Source: an uncultured Corynebacterium sp.
GTDB taxonomy: Bacteria > Actinomycetota > Actinomycetes > Mycobacteriales > Mycobacteriaceae
Direction: 5' to 3'
Length of the DNA stretch: 31,843 nt
Assembly (NCBI RefSeq): GCF_946222985.1
Contig: NZ_CAMIFY010000033.1
Location: 1-31,843, forward strand
Made by a program: the position numbers and the translations under genes. Below the pieces are notes generated by a model that saw only the letters and a program-made list of their open reading frames with translations, had not been told where the DNA came from and did no database searches. This document shows, in pieces, positions 1-7,266 of the stretch; position 1 is the first letter of the stretch, and each line of letters starts with the position of its first letter.

Positions 1-590
1 GCGGCGGCCAGTGCCGCGGCGGTGAGCACCTCGCCGGCGGCGATGACCCGGTCGCCGACGTCGAGGTCGTGGCCCGCGGCGCGCACGTAGGCGCCGCGGG
101 CGACGTCGGCCGGCACGGTGATTGTCGCAGGACACGGGCGCGGGCCGGGGGCGGAGTCGGTGCGCTCGACGGGGACGATGGCGTCGGCGCCGTCGGGCAC
201 CGGTGCGCCGGTCATGATGCGCGCGGCCGTCCCCGGCACCAGCGGTGCCGGTGCGGCGCCCGCCGGAACGTCGGCGGAGACGGGCAGGGTGACGGTGGCG
301 GCGCTCGTGGAATCGGCGTCGGTGGAGTCGTCGGTGGCGGCTGCCTGAGCGAGGTCGGCGACGCGCACCGCGAAACCGTCCATCGCCGAGTTGGTGAACG
401 TCGGCACCGGCAACGCCGCGACGACGTCGTCGGCCAGCACCAGCCCGGCGCACTCGTCGAGGGGAAGGGTGACGGGACGGGGAGAGGGGACGTCGTCAAG
501 CACGAGCGACAGGTACCGCTCGACGCTCAAGGGACCCGCGATGCCGGAAGCGTCGTCGCCGGTGGAGTGGTCGTGCATGTGCGCCATCAT
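1..590 (-). CDS. moeA: Molybdopterin molybdenumtransferase MoeA (C-terminus off the window)
   Basis: MoeA inserts molybdate into adenylylated molybdopterin in the last step of molybdenum cofactor synthesis. Reading the minus strand from 590 gives about 196 open codons that run off the left edge, so only the N-terminal half is present. Two family motifs are clear: PTFTNSAMDGFAV near residues 63-75 and RIMTGAPVPDGADAIVPVE around residues 125-143. The start is ambiguous: ATG at 590 and 587 and a further ATG at 578. An AAAGG lies just upstream and suits 587 best. A TACAAT -10-like hexamer lies at 644-639 on the minus strand, inside the start of the divergent moaE. The family call is firm; the exact start is not. 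Confidence 0.93.
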   Translation of the reverse strand, partial: MMAHMHDHSTGDDASGIAGPLSVERYLSLVLDDVPSPRPVTLPLDECAGLVLADDVVAALPVPTFTNSAMDGFAVRVADLAQAAATDDSTDADSTSAATVTLPVSADVPAGAAPAPLVPGTAARIMTGAPVPDGADAIVPVERTDSAPGPRPCPATITVPADVARGAYVRAAGHDLDVGDRVIAAGEVLTAAALAA

Positions 591-594
591 CGCC

Positions 595-620
595 TTTCGT
601 GCACGGGGCGTTTCGTGCAC
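595..620. promoter_or_regulatory. Tandem 10-bp direct repeat between moeA and moaE
   Basis: TTTCGTGCAC occurs twice without mismatch, at 595-604 and 611-620, a 16-bp period, in the short divergent gap between moeA and moaE. Each copy contains the palindrome GTGCAC. The position immediately upstream of both starts suggests a regulator site, but no regulator is identified. Confidence 0.4.
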
Positions 621-629
621 CATGGTGGG

Positions 630-1061
630 GTGATTGAAATTGTACGAGCCGGAGTGACCGAAACGCCGCTGGATTCCGCCGAGGCGACCGCCGCCGTCGG
701 CGACGATCGCGCGGGGGCCGTGGTGTCGTTCACCGGCGTCGTGCGCAACCACGACGGTGGCCGCGCCGTCGACTGGATCGAGTACAGCTGCCACCCGAAG
801 GCCGACGACGTCATCGCCGACATCGCCGCCAAGGCCGCCGCCGAATTCGACGACCGCGGCGTCCACCGCCTGTGGGTGGCCCACCGCGTCGGCGAGCTGA
901 AGGTCGGCGACGTCGCGTTTCTGGTCGCCGCGTCGGCGTCGCACCGCGCGGAGGCGTTCGAGGCCTGCAGCTGGCTGGTCGAAGAGGTCAAGCGCGACAT
1001 CCCCGTGTGGAAGCGCCAGGTCTTCCCCGACGGCACCCACGAGTGGTCCAACAGCGCGTAA
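630..1061 (+). CDS. moaE: Molybdopterin synthase catalytic subunit MoaE
   Basis: MoaE is the large subunit of molybdopterin synthase; with MoaD it adds two sulfurs to cyclic pyranopterin monophosphate. The 143-aa product has the usual layout: an N-terminal IVRAGVTETPLD strand, VVSFTGVVRNHDGGR, and the C-terminal KRDIPVWKRQ segment holding the conserved active-site lysines. The open frame runs much further upstream, but that part lies antisense to moeA and has no family similarity. GTG 630 is chosen because the V-x-A-x-V-T-x-x-P-L segment before GTG 654 belongs to the family fold. The gene is divergent from moeA and convergent with moaD. Confidence 0.92.
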   Translation: MIEIVRAGVTETPLDSAEATAAVGDDRAGAVVSFTGVVRNHDGGRAVDWIEYSCHPKADDVIADIAAKAAAEFDDRGVHRLWVAHRVGELKVGDVAFLVAASASHRAEAFEACSWLVEEVKRDIPVWKRQVFPDGTHEWSNSA

Positions 1062-1104
1062 GCGACCTCGGGGGAGTCCGCCGGGTCAGCTCGGTCAGCT
1101 GAGG

Positions 1105-1124
1105 GGCTAGCTGCGGGGCTAGCC
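1105..1124. terminator. Possible shared hairpin between moaE and moaD
   Basis: GGCTAGC (1105-1111) pairs with GCTAGCC (1118-1124) across a 6-nt loop, between the convergent ends of moaE and moaD and overlapping the moaD stop. There is no clear T-tract on either side, so this is a weak terminator call. Confidence 0.35.
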
Positions 1125-1430
1125 GCCGGCGAACGGCGGCAGGACGTCGAGTTCGGTGACTTCGGCGGGGCGGTCGAGATCGCGGACGAGCTCACCGGCG
1201 GCGAAGACGGCCGAGCCGTCGACGATGCGCCCCAGCCGATCGTTGTCGGCCGCCGAGCGCCGCAGCACGTCGCGGTAGGTGTCGCCGTCGCGCAGGGGCA
1301 CGTCCATGGTCGAACGGCCCGCGGCTTCGGCCGCGGAGGCGAAGAACGTCAGGGTCGCGGTGCGCCCGGTGGTGGCGGTCGCGTCCGGGTCGGCCTGGTT
1401 CACCGGGTTCGTTGTGCCGGGGTCGGTCAT
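1119..1430 (-). CDS. moaD: MoaD-family molybdopterin synthase sulfur carrier
   Basis: MoaD is the ubiquitin-fold small subunit of molybdopterin synthase, carrying a thiocarboxylate on its C-terminal glycine. The 103-aa product ends in DVLPPFAGG, the required Gly-Gly tail, and has ATLTFFASAAEAAG as its first beta strand near residues 24-37. The first ~22 residues (Thr, Ala and Asp rich) are an extra, probably disordered leader compared with the usual ~80-85 aa. ATG 1430 has AAGGAG 7 nt upstream. The gene follows moaA on the same strand after 76 bp, so the two probably form an operon. Its partner moaE is convergent. Confidence 0.9.
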   Translation of the reverse strand: MTDPGTTNPVNQADPDATATTGRTATLTFFASAAEAAGRSTMDVPLRDGDTYRDVLRRSAADNDRLGRIVDGSAVFAAGELVRDLDRPAEVTELDVLPPFAGG

Positions 1431-1506
1431 GCCTGGGCTCCTTGTGAAGGTGGGCGGGGGGTGAAGAGGGAGGAGACGGGTAAGAGGAGAGAAGCGAGAG
1501 GGCCTG

Positions 1507-2598
1507 TCACCCGCCGATCGCGGACATGCCGCGGTCGGGCTGGAGGAACGAGGGATCGTCGATGCCGTGGCCGGGGGCCTTGACGTTCATTTCGCCCAGC
1601 CACGCGGCGGCGATCGCGTCGTCGTCGGCGCCGTCGCGCATCAGGTCACGCAGGGGGCGCTCGCGGCGGGAGAACAGGCAGTTGCGGATCGCCCCGTCCG
1701 AGGTCAACCGCGTGCGATCGCAGGCGCCGCAGAACGGCCGCGTCACTGAGGCGATGACGCCGACTTCGCCGCCGGGGTGCTCGATGCCGCTGCGCTTGCC
1801 GACGCCGGCCGCCACATCCCACAGCGCCGCCGGCGCGTCACCGCGCGGCTTGCGCGACGGGGTCAGCGTGAACTCTTCACCCAGGTCGGCGAGGATGCGG
1901 TCGGCGGTGATCATCGACTCGCGCAGCCACTGGCCCTTCGGCCCGAGCGGCATCTCTTCGATGAAGCGCAGCTGGTAGCCGTGCTCGAGGCAGAAGTGCA
2001 GCAGCTCGACGGCCTGGTCGTGGTTCTGGCCCGGCATGAGCACGGTGTTGACCTTGATGGGCGTAAAACCCGCGGCCTCGGCGGCGCGCAGGCCGCCCAA
2101 GACGTCGGCCAGGCGGTCGCGCCGGGCCAGCCGACCGTAGGTTTTCGGGCGGACCGAATCCAGCGACACGTTGACGCGGTCCAGGCCCGCCTCGGCCAGG
2201 CGCGGCGCCTGGGTGTCGAGCAGGATGCCGTTGGTGGTCAGCGCCGTTTCGGGCGAGCGGCCCTCGTCGGTGCGCAGGGCCTTGGTGGCGGCGATGACGT
2301 CGGCCAACCCCGGGCGCAGCAGCGGCTCGCCGCCGGTGAAGCGGACCTCGCGGATGCCCAGGCGCTCGACGCCGAGGGTGATCAGGCGGACGAGCTCGTC
2401 GTCGGTGAGCAGATCGCGGCCCGGGATCCAGTCCATGCCCTCGGCGGGCATGCAGTAGGTGCAGCGCAGGTTGCAGCGATCGGTGACGCTGACCCGCAGG
2501 TCACGGGCGATGCGACCGTGGCGATCCGCCAGCAGCGGCGCCGTGGCGGTCGGCGCACCGCTGCCCGTGACGGGCGAGGCGGGCGTGTGCGCGGTCAT
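1507..2598 (-). CDS. moaA: GTP 3',8-cyclase MoaA (radical SAM)
   Basis: MoaA catalyses the first step of molybdenum cofactor synthesis, the radical rearrangement of GTP to 3',8-cyclo-GTP. The 363-aa product has the radical SAM cluster motif in VTDRCNLRCTYCMP (Cx3Cx2C, near residues 40-47). It also has FTGGEPLL, the C-terminal second-cluster cysteines in RPFCGACDRTRL followed by RNCLFS, and a terminal Gly-Gly needed for activity. The frame stays open to 2781, but the extra residues are GC-rich spacer. ATG 2598 has no Shine-Dalgarno but has TACCAT 7 nt upstream, fitting a leaderless mRNA. moaD follows downstream. Confidence 0.95.
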   Translation of the reverse strand: MTAHTPASPVTGSGAPTATAPLLADRHGRIARDLRVSVTDRCNLRCTYCMPAEGMDWIPGRDLLTDDELVRLITLGVERLGIREVRFTGGEPLLRPGLADVIAATKALRTDEGRSPETALTTNGILLDTQAPRLAEAGLDRVNVSLDSVRPKTYGRLARRDRLADVLGGLRAAEAAGFTPIKVNTVLMPGQNHDQAVELLHFCLEHGYQLRFIEEMPLGPKGQWLRESMITADRILADLGEEFTLTPSRKPRGDAPAALWDVAAGVGKRSGIEHPGGEVGVIASVTRPFCGACDRTRLTSDGAIRNCLFSRRERPLRDLMRDGADDDAIAAAWLGEMNVKAPGHGIDDPSFLQPDRGMSAIGG

Positions 2599-2605
2599 GA
2601 AATCG

Positions 2606-2611
2606 ATGGTA
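2606..2611 (-). promoter_or_regulatory. -10-like hexamer for leaderless moaA
   Basis: TACCAT on the minus strand ends 7 nt before the moaA ATG (2598). This fits the actinobacterial TANNNT -10 with transcription starting at the start codon. Confidence 0.5.
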
Positions 2612-2664
2612 CGGACCCGCCCGGACCAGGCCAATGCGCAAGGGGGATGCCATTCATGGACGAA

Positions 2665-2719
2665 CGTCCAAGGCCCGTCCAGCGCTCGTCCAGCGCCCAT
2701 CCAACGCCCAACCCACTCC
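2665..2719. repeat. Five tandem degenerate 11-bp units
   Basis: Five consecutive 11-mers, CGTCCAAGGCC, CGTCCAGCGCT, CGTCCAGCGCC, CATCCAACGCC and CAACCCACTCC, lie in the 238-bp divergent gap between moaA and nadD. The period is one helical turn, as in arrays of direct-repeat regulator sites. No regulator can be named. The rest of the gap holds only GC-rich sequence and the two promoters. Confidence 0.6.
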
Positions 2720-2823
2720 GGCCCGCGCCCATCCAGCCCGGGCCCCGCCCGCTCCCGTGCGGCGCCAACCCCGCCGGGCACCCGCTCGGTGACCGGCGAT
2801 TATCCCGCGCCACCAGCGGCAGG

Positions 2824-2829
2824 TACGCT
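2824..2829 (+). promoter_or_regulatory. -10-like hexamer for leaderless nadD
   Basis: TACGCT ends 7 nt before the nadD ATG (2837), and there is no Shine-Dalgarno. This fits a leaderless promoter driving the nadD-rsfS-gpgP-degV run. Confidence 0.5.
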
Positions 2830-2836
2830 TTCCGCC

Positions 2837-3631
2837 ATGTCGAAAGACGAGCACGCAGGTGGTGAAAGGGCCGACGGCGCGGACGGTGGCGTCGTCAAGC
2901 GAGGCGAACCGACGCCTCCGCGCGCCCTGAAGGAATCCGCCGGCCGGCCCCGCCGCATCGGCGTCATGGGCGGCACCTTCGATCCCGTCCACAACGGCCA
3001 CCTGGTCGCCGCCAGCGAAGTCGCCGACAGGTTCGCCCTGGACACGGTCATCTTCGTGCCCACCGGCGAGCCGTGGCAAAAGCGCCACCGCCGCGTCACC
3101 GACTCCGAGGACCGGTACCTGATGACGGTCATCGCCACCGCCTCGAACCCGCGCTTCACCGTCTCGCGCGTCGACATCGACCGCCCCGGGGCGACGTACA
3201 CCATCGACACGCTGCGCGACCTGCGGGCCCAATTCCCCGACGACGAACTGTTCTTCATCACCGGCGCCGACGCGCTGGAGAAGATCGTCACCTGGCGCGA
3301 TTGGGAGCAGATGTTCGACTCCGCGACCTTCGTCGGCGTCAATCGGCCCGGTTTCCATCTCGACGAAACCGAGCTTCCCGACGTCGACCGCGCCCGCCTG
3401 CACCTCGTCGACATCCCCGCCATGGCCATCTCGTCCACCGACTGCCGCAAGCGCGCAGCCGACGGCCGCCCCGTCTGGTATCTCGTGCCCGACGGCGTGG
3501 TGCAGTACATTGCCAAAAGGGGCTTGTACCAGGACGTGCAGCCGACCACCGCTTCGCCGACGGGCGAGGCAACCACCCCGCCGACGGGCGGGAACCCCAA
3601 CGAACTCCCAGGAGCTGAATTCCACCCGTGA
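2837..3631 (+). CDS. nadD: Nicotinate-mononucleotide adenylyltransferase NadD
   Basis: NadD joins nicotinate mononucleotide and ATP to form deamido-NAD, an essential step of NAD synthesis. The 264-aa product carries the nucleotidyltransferase signature GVMGGTFDPVHNGH (about residues 37-50) and FFITGADALEKIVTWRDW. It also has the family's ISSTDCRKR, a variant of the usual ISST-x-IR. The ~35-residue charged N-terminus and ~30-residue Pro/Thr-rich tail are probably disordered extensions. The frame is open far upstream over non-coding sequence; ATG 2837 is the first start with a promoter. The stop overlaps the rsfS start by 4 bases (GTGA), indicating translational coupling. Confidence 0.94.
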   Translation: MSKDEHAGGERADGADGGVVKRGEPTPPRALKESAGRPRRIGVMGGTFDPVHNGHLVAASEVADRFALDTVIFVPTGEPWQKRHRRVTDSEDRYLMTVIATASNPRFTVSRVDIDRPGATYTIDTLRDLRAQFPDDELFFITGADALEKIVTWRDWEQMFDSATFVGVNRPGFHLDETELPDVDRARLHLVDIPAMAISSTDCRKRAADGRPVWYLVPDGVVQYIAKRGLYQDVQPTTASPTGEATTPPTGGNPNELPGAEFHP

Positions 3632-4086
3632 CCGCTTCCACCGAGGCCGCCAACCTGGCCACCATCGCCGCCCGCGCCGCAGACCGAATGAAGGGCGAGG
3701 GCGTCGCCGTGATCGACGTGTCCGAGCAGCTGGTCATCACCGACGTGTTCGTGCTGGTCAGCGCCGACAACGAGCGCCTCGTCTCCGCCATCGTCGACGA
3801 GGTCGAGGACGACCTGCGCGACGCCGGCGCCAAGCCCATCCGCCGCGAGGGCGTGCGCGAGGGCCGGTGGGCGCTGCTCGACTACGGGATGGTCATCGTC
3901 CACGTCTTCCGCGACGAGGAGCGCGACTTCTACGGCCTCGACCGCCTGTGGAAGGACTGCCCGCGCATCGAGGTCGAGGGCGTCGAGCAGACGCCGGTGT
4001 CCGGCTCCGCCGACGCGTCGCGCAACGCGCGTTCGATCGACGAGATCCCGCTGGCCGCCCCGGAGCCCGACGCCGACGAGCTCTAG
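3628..4086 (+). CDS. rsfS: Ribosomal silencing factor RsfS
   Basis: RsfS (DUF143/Iojap family) binds ribosomal protein L14 and blocks joining of the 30S and 50S subunits during starvation. The 152-aa product shows the family core: a helix with AARAADRMKGEGVAVIDVSEQL, then the TDVFVLVSADNERLVSAIVDEVED segment, then EGRWALLDYGMVIVHVFRDEERDFYGLDRLW. The last ~35 residues are an acidic extension beyond the usual ~115 aa. The GTG start overlaps the nadD stop. The nadD-rsfS pairing is conserved widely in bacteria. Confidence 0.94.
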   Translation: MTASTEAANLATIAARAADRMKGEGVAVIDVSEQLVITDVFVLVSADNERLVSAIVDEVEDDLRDAGAKPIRREGVREGRWALLDYGMVIVHVFRDEERDFYGLDRLWKDCPRIEVEGVEQTPVSGSADASRNARSIDEIPLAAPEPDADEL

Positions 4087-4197
4087 GCCCGGCGCCGGCG
4101 CGGGGCGGTGATTGCCGCCCCGATCCGCCGCCCCGGTGCCGATGTGCCGCCGCCCACCGCCCGCCGCCCCCGACCCCGCGAGAGGATGACGCCGCCG

Positions 4198-4854
4198 ATG
4201 GACACCGTCGCCGCACGCCGACTTCTGCTGCTCCGCCACGGGCAGACGACGTACAACGCCACCCGCAGGATGCAGGGCCAGCTCGACACGGAGCTGTCGG
4301 AGGCGGGCGTCGCCCAGGCCGAGGCCGCCGCCGCGCATCTGGGCCGCCGCGAGCGCGACATCCGGCGCATCGTGTCGTCGGATCTGCGTCGCGCCGCCGA
4401 GACCGCCGACGCCGCCGGTCGCGTGCTGGGCTTGGGCGTCGAGCGCGACGAGCGGTTGCGCGAGACCAATCTGGGCCAGTGGCAGGGCCGCACCCACGGG
4501 GAGATCGACGCCGAGTACCCGGGCCAGCGCGCCACGTGGCGTCATGACGCGACGTGGGCGCCGCCGGGCGGTGAGACCCGCGTGGAGGTCGCCGAGCGCA
4601 TGCGCGCCGTCGTCGACGAACTGCTCGACGACGACGACTGGCCCGGTTCGACGATGCTGCTCGTCGCCCACGGTGGCGCGATCGCGGCGTTGACCGCGTC
4701 GCTGCTCGACGTGCCGGTCAGCCACTACACGATGTTCAACGGCCTTCGGAACACCGCGTGGGTCGAGCTCAGCGCCAAGACCCGTCCCGATGGTCGCCTG
4801 GGTTGGTACCTGGGTGCCTTCAACGCGGAGCTTTACGACGAGGAACGCGCGTGA
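4198..4854 (+). CDS. gpgP: Histidine phosphatase, probable glucosyl-3-phosphoglycerate phosphatase
   Basis: This is a histidine phosphatase (phosphoglycerate mutase-like) with all catalytic elements: LLLLRHGQTTYN near residues 9-20 (H14 the phospho-acceptor), the SSDLRRAAETA arginine segment, the acid in LRETNLGQWQGR, and VAHGGAIAAL with the second histidine. By position it matches Mycobacterium tuberculosis Rv2419c, reported as GpgP, which dephosphorylates glucosyl-3-phosphoglycerate in methylglucose lipopolysaccharide synthesis. That assignment rests on gene order and remains an inference; a generic sugar-phosphate phosphatase is possible. In-frame starts exist at 4108, 4186 and 4198. GAGAGG touches 4186 and lies 12 nt before 4198; 4198 is chosen because it leaves the normal short N-terminus. 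Confidence 0.85.
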   Translation: MDTVAARRLLLLRHGQTTYNATRRMQGQLDTELSEAGVAQAEAAAAHLGRRERDIRRIVSSDLRRAAETADAAGRVLGLGVERDERLRETNLGQWQGRTHGEIDAEYPGQRATWRHDATWAPPGGETRVEVAERMRAVVDELLDDDDWPGSTMLLVAHGGAIAALTASLLDVPVSHYTMFNGLRNTAWVELSAKTRPDGRLGWYLGAFNAELYDEERA

Positions 4855-6227
4855 GCGCCGACGTCCACTCGCCCGGGACCGCCGGGCGGGTGCAGATCGT
4901 GGTGGACGAGTCGGCGTGCGTGGCCGATGACGTCGCAAAGCGGCACGGGATCACCGTGGTGCCGCTGGGCGTCGACGAGGCCGAGGGGGAGGTGACCACC
5001 TCGGCGATCGGGCCGCTGCCGTTGTGCGCGGCGTACGCGCGCGGGCTCGAGCGCGGCGGCGATGCCGGGGTCGTCGCGCTGCACCTGGGCAAGGGATTGT
5101 CGGCGACGTGGTCGAATGCCGTGGCCGCGGCGACGGTGCTCGACGGCGTGCACGTCGTGGATACGTCGACCGTTGGCGCCGGGTTGGGCGCCGCGGCGGT
5201 GGCGGCGGCCGAGAAGGCCGCCGAGGGCGGGGATCTCGACGATTGCGTGGCCGTGGCCGATGACGTGCTCTCGCGCAATCGCCTGTGGCTCTACGTGCCC
5301 AAGCTCGAGCCGCTGCGCCGGGGCGGGCGCATTTCCACCGGCCAGGCGGTACTGTCGACGGCGCTGGCCATCAAGCCGATCGTCGGCATCGAGGACGGCG
5401 CGCTGGGCCTGGTGGCCAAGTGCCGCACCGAGGCGAAGGTGCTGGACAAGCTGGTCGATCTCGCCGCGACGGAGGCCGCTGGGCGGCCGGCGCACGTGAT
5501 GTTGCACCACTCCGGGGCGATGGAGCGCGTCGAGGAGCTGCACGCGATGCTGTCGCTGGAGCTTGCCGACGGCTCGACCTTCGACATCGTCGACCTGCCC
5601 GCGCCCCTGGTCGCCCACACCGGCCCCGGGGCATACGCCCTCGGCATGATCGTCGCCGAGGACGTGGGAGCGAAGCCGGGGAACGGTTCCGGGGATGGTT
5701 CGGGTTCGGGGTCGGGCTCCGGTTCCGTGAAGGGCTCAGTAAAGGGCTCGGACTCGGGCTCGGATGCGGCCGCAGCCTCCGATTCCGGGGCATCGACCGG
5801 TGCCTCCGATGGTGCCGCTGATCGTGCGGCCGATGACCCCGCGCGACGGTTGCCGCCGACGGCGGTGGTCGGCCGCGAGGCGTCGCCGCTGTTCACCACG
5901 GTCACGGCGAAGTTGCCGACGTGGAGTGAAAACCGCCGCGCCGCGCGCGAGAAGGCCGAGCGGTTGGCGCAGGCCATCGCGGAGTTGGCGCGTCGCGACG
6001 ACTCCGATCCGGAGGGCGCGAACTTCGGCGTCGAGGCTCGTGAAGAGGCCGTGCGCAAGGCCGCCGAGAAGGCCGGCGCGGCCGGGTCGACCGATGCCGA
6101 TGGCGCGAGCGGCACGAGGGGCACGAACGATGATTCGGATGCGGGCGCGGATACCGACAACGACTCTGACGCGAACGGTGACTCCGGCACGACCGGTGAG
6201 TCCAGCCGGGGCGGGGAGACGTCGTAA
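4851..6227 (+). CDS. DegV-family fatty-acid-binding protein with long disordered tail
   Basis: DegV proteins bind a fatty acid between two domains; in Firmicutes the homologous FakB presents it to a kinase. Residues 1-275 are the DegV domain: VQIVVDESACVADDVAKRHGITVVPL, LGKGLSATWSNA, VVDTSTVGAGLGAAA, and PLRRGGRISTGQAVLSTALAIKPI. Residues ~276-458 are a Gly/Ser/Asp-rich low-complexity tail interrupted by one helical, charged segment (around residues 355-415, PTWSENRRAAREKAERLAQ). This is unusual, since family members are typically near 280 aa. GTG 4851 overlaps the preceding stop by 4 bases. In M. tuberculosis octT lies between the equivalent genes; here they abut. Confidence 0.88.
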   Translation: MSADVHSPGTAGRVQIVVDESACVADDVAKRHGITVVPLGVDEAEGEVTTSAIGPLPLCAAYARGLERGGDAGVVALHLGKGLSATWSNAVAAATVLDGVHVVDTSTVGAGLGAAAVAAAEKAAEGGDLDDCVAVADDVLSRNRLWLYVPKLEPLRRGGRISTGQAVLSTALAIKPIVGIEDGALGLVAKCRTEAKVLDKLVDLAATEAAGRPAHVMLHHSGAMERVEELHAMLSLELADGSTFDIVDLPAPLVAHTGPGAYALGMIVAEDVGAKPGNGSGDGSGSGSGSGSVKGSVKGSDSGSDAAAASDSGASTGASDGAADRAADDPARRLPPTAVVGREASPLFTTVTAKLPTWSENRRAAREKAERLAQAIAELARRDDSDPEGANFGVEAREEAVRKAAEKAGAAGSTDADGASGTRGTNDDSDAGADTDNDSDANGDSGTTGESSRGGETS

Positions 6228-6345
6228 AGCAGGCGTCGGAAGACCGCTGACTTCGGTGATCCGACGTCCGTCCACAGCCTCAGATTGATCCACAATCGGC
6301 GTTTGGTCCGGCCCGCCGGCACTGCGACGGTGGCGCCCGCGGTCC

Positions 6346-6351
6346 TAGGTT
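6346..6351 (+). promoter_or_regulatory. -10-like hexamer for leaderless comEA
   Basis: TAGGTT ends 6 nt before the comEA GTG (6358) within the 130-bp gap after degV, with no Shine-Dalgarno. The rest of that gap shows nothing recognisable. Confidence 0.55.
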
Positions 6352-6357
6352 GCGGAC

Positions 6358-7263
6358 GTGGATTCGTTGCGTTCGCGTTTGGGTGACCTGCTGGAGCCGG
6401 TGCCCGCCGAAGAGACGATGCCCGTCGACTATTCGCGGCGGCGCATCGCGGTGAGTCGACGCACGGTGATCGCGGTGACCGTCGTCGGCGCGGTGGTGGT
6501 GCTGGCGATGGTGGCCGGGTGGTTCCTGTCGCGCGGGCCGGTGGTCGATATGCCGGTGGTGGACACTGCGCTGGCCGACCCGGGCGACGGGGCCGGGGCC
6601 GGTGGCGGGAGCGCGAGCGGTGGGGTCGCGGATCCACGGGAAGGGGGAGAGGAAGGCCCGGGCGCTGCGGGCGCTGGTGCCGGTGCGAGTGGTGCCGGTT
6701 CACCGGGAGGGGCCGCACCAGGTGGTGTCGGTTACGTGCCCGGGGAGGGGGTGCCCGAGCACATCATTGTCTCCGTGGTGGGGCTGGTGCACCAACCGGG
6801 CGTGGTGACCGTCGCCGGCGGCGCTCGGGTGTCCGACGCCGTCGCCGCCGTCGGCGGCATGCTTCCCGAAGCCAACCCCGCCAGCGTGAACCTCGCGGCA
6901 CCGCTCGTCGACGGCCAACAGGTGCTGGTGGGCCCGGAGCCGTTGCCGGAGCTGTCGACGGGTGGGACCGCCGGAGCGCCCGGAGCACCCGGAAGCGGGG
7001 CTGGGGAGGCAGGCGGCGCGGGTGGTGCCGGAGGAGCGAGCGGCGCGGCGGGCGGGGCGACCGGTGCGGGTGGCCCGATCAACATCAACACCGCCACCGA
7101 GGCCGAGCTGGAATCCGTCACCGGAATCGGGCCGGCCACGGCGAAGAAGATCGTCGCGCACCGCGACGCCAACGGCCCTTTCACCAGCGTCAATCAGCTC
7201 GAGGAAGTCCCCGGCATCGGCCCCGCGAAGCTCGAGGGCATGCGCGCGGAGGTGACGGTCTAG
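6358..7263 (+). CDS. comEA: ComEA-family helix-hairpin-helix DNA-binding protein
   Basis: ComEA is the membrane-anchored DNA receptor of the natural-transformation uptake machinery. The 301-aa product has a cytoplasmic N-terminus, one transmembrane helix at about residues 34-57, a Gly/Ala-rich linker (70-130), a SLBB-like domain (about 133-195, IIVSVVGLVHQPGVV onward), a second Gly-rich linker, and a C-terminal double helix-hairpin-helix (240-301) with NINTATEAELESVTGIGPATA and LEEVPGIGPAKL. The GTG start coincides with a leaderless promoter. comEC begins 3 nt after the stop, so they form one operon. In corynebacteria competence is rarely seen, so the gene may serve DNA uptake under unknown conditions. 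Confidence 0.93.
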   Translation: MDSLRSRLGDLLEPVPAEETMPVDYSRRRIAVSRRTVIAVTVVGAVVVLAMVAGWFLSRGPVVDMPVVDTALADPGDGAGAGGGSASGGVADPREGGEEGPGAAGAGAGASGAGSPGGAAPGGVGYVPGEGVPEHIIVSVVGLVHQPGVVTVAGGARVSDAVAAVGGMLPEANPASVNLAAPLVDGQQVLVGPEPLPELSTGGTAGAPGAPGSGAGEAGGAGGAGGASGAAGGATGAGGPININTATEAELESVTGIGPATAKKIVAHRDANGPFTSVNQLEEVPGIGPAKLEGMRAEVTV

Positions 7264-7266
7264 ACC

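Noticed and set aside
2800..4938. 712-codon open frame on the minus strand across nadD, rsfS and gpgP
   Set aside because: It is antisense to three genes with clear family motifs, has none itself, and reflects high GC in third positions.
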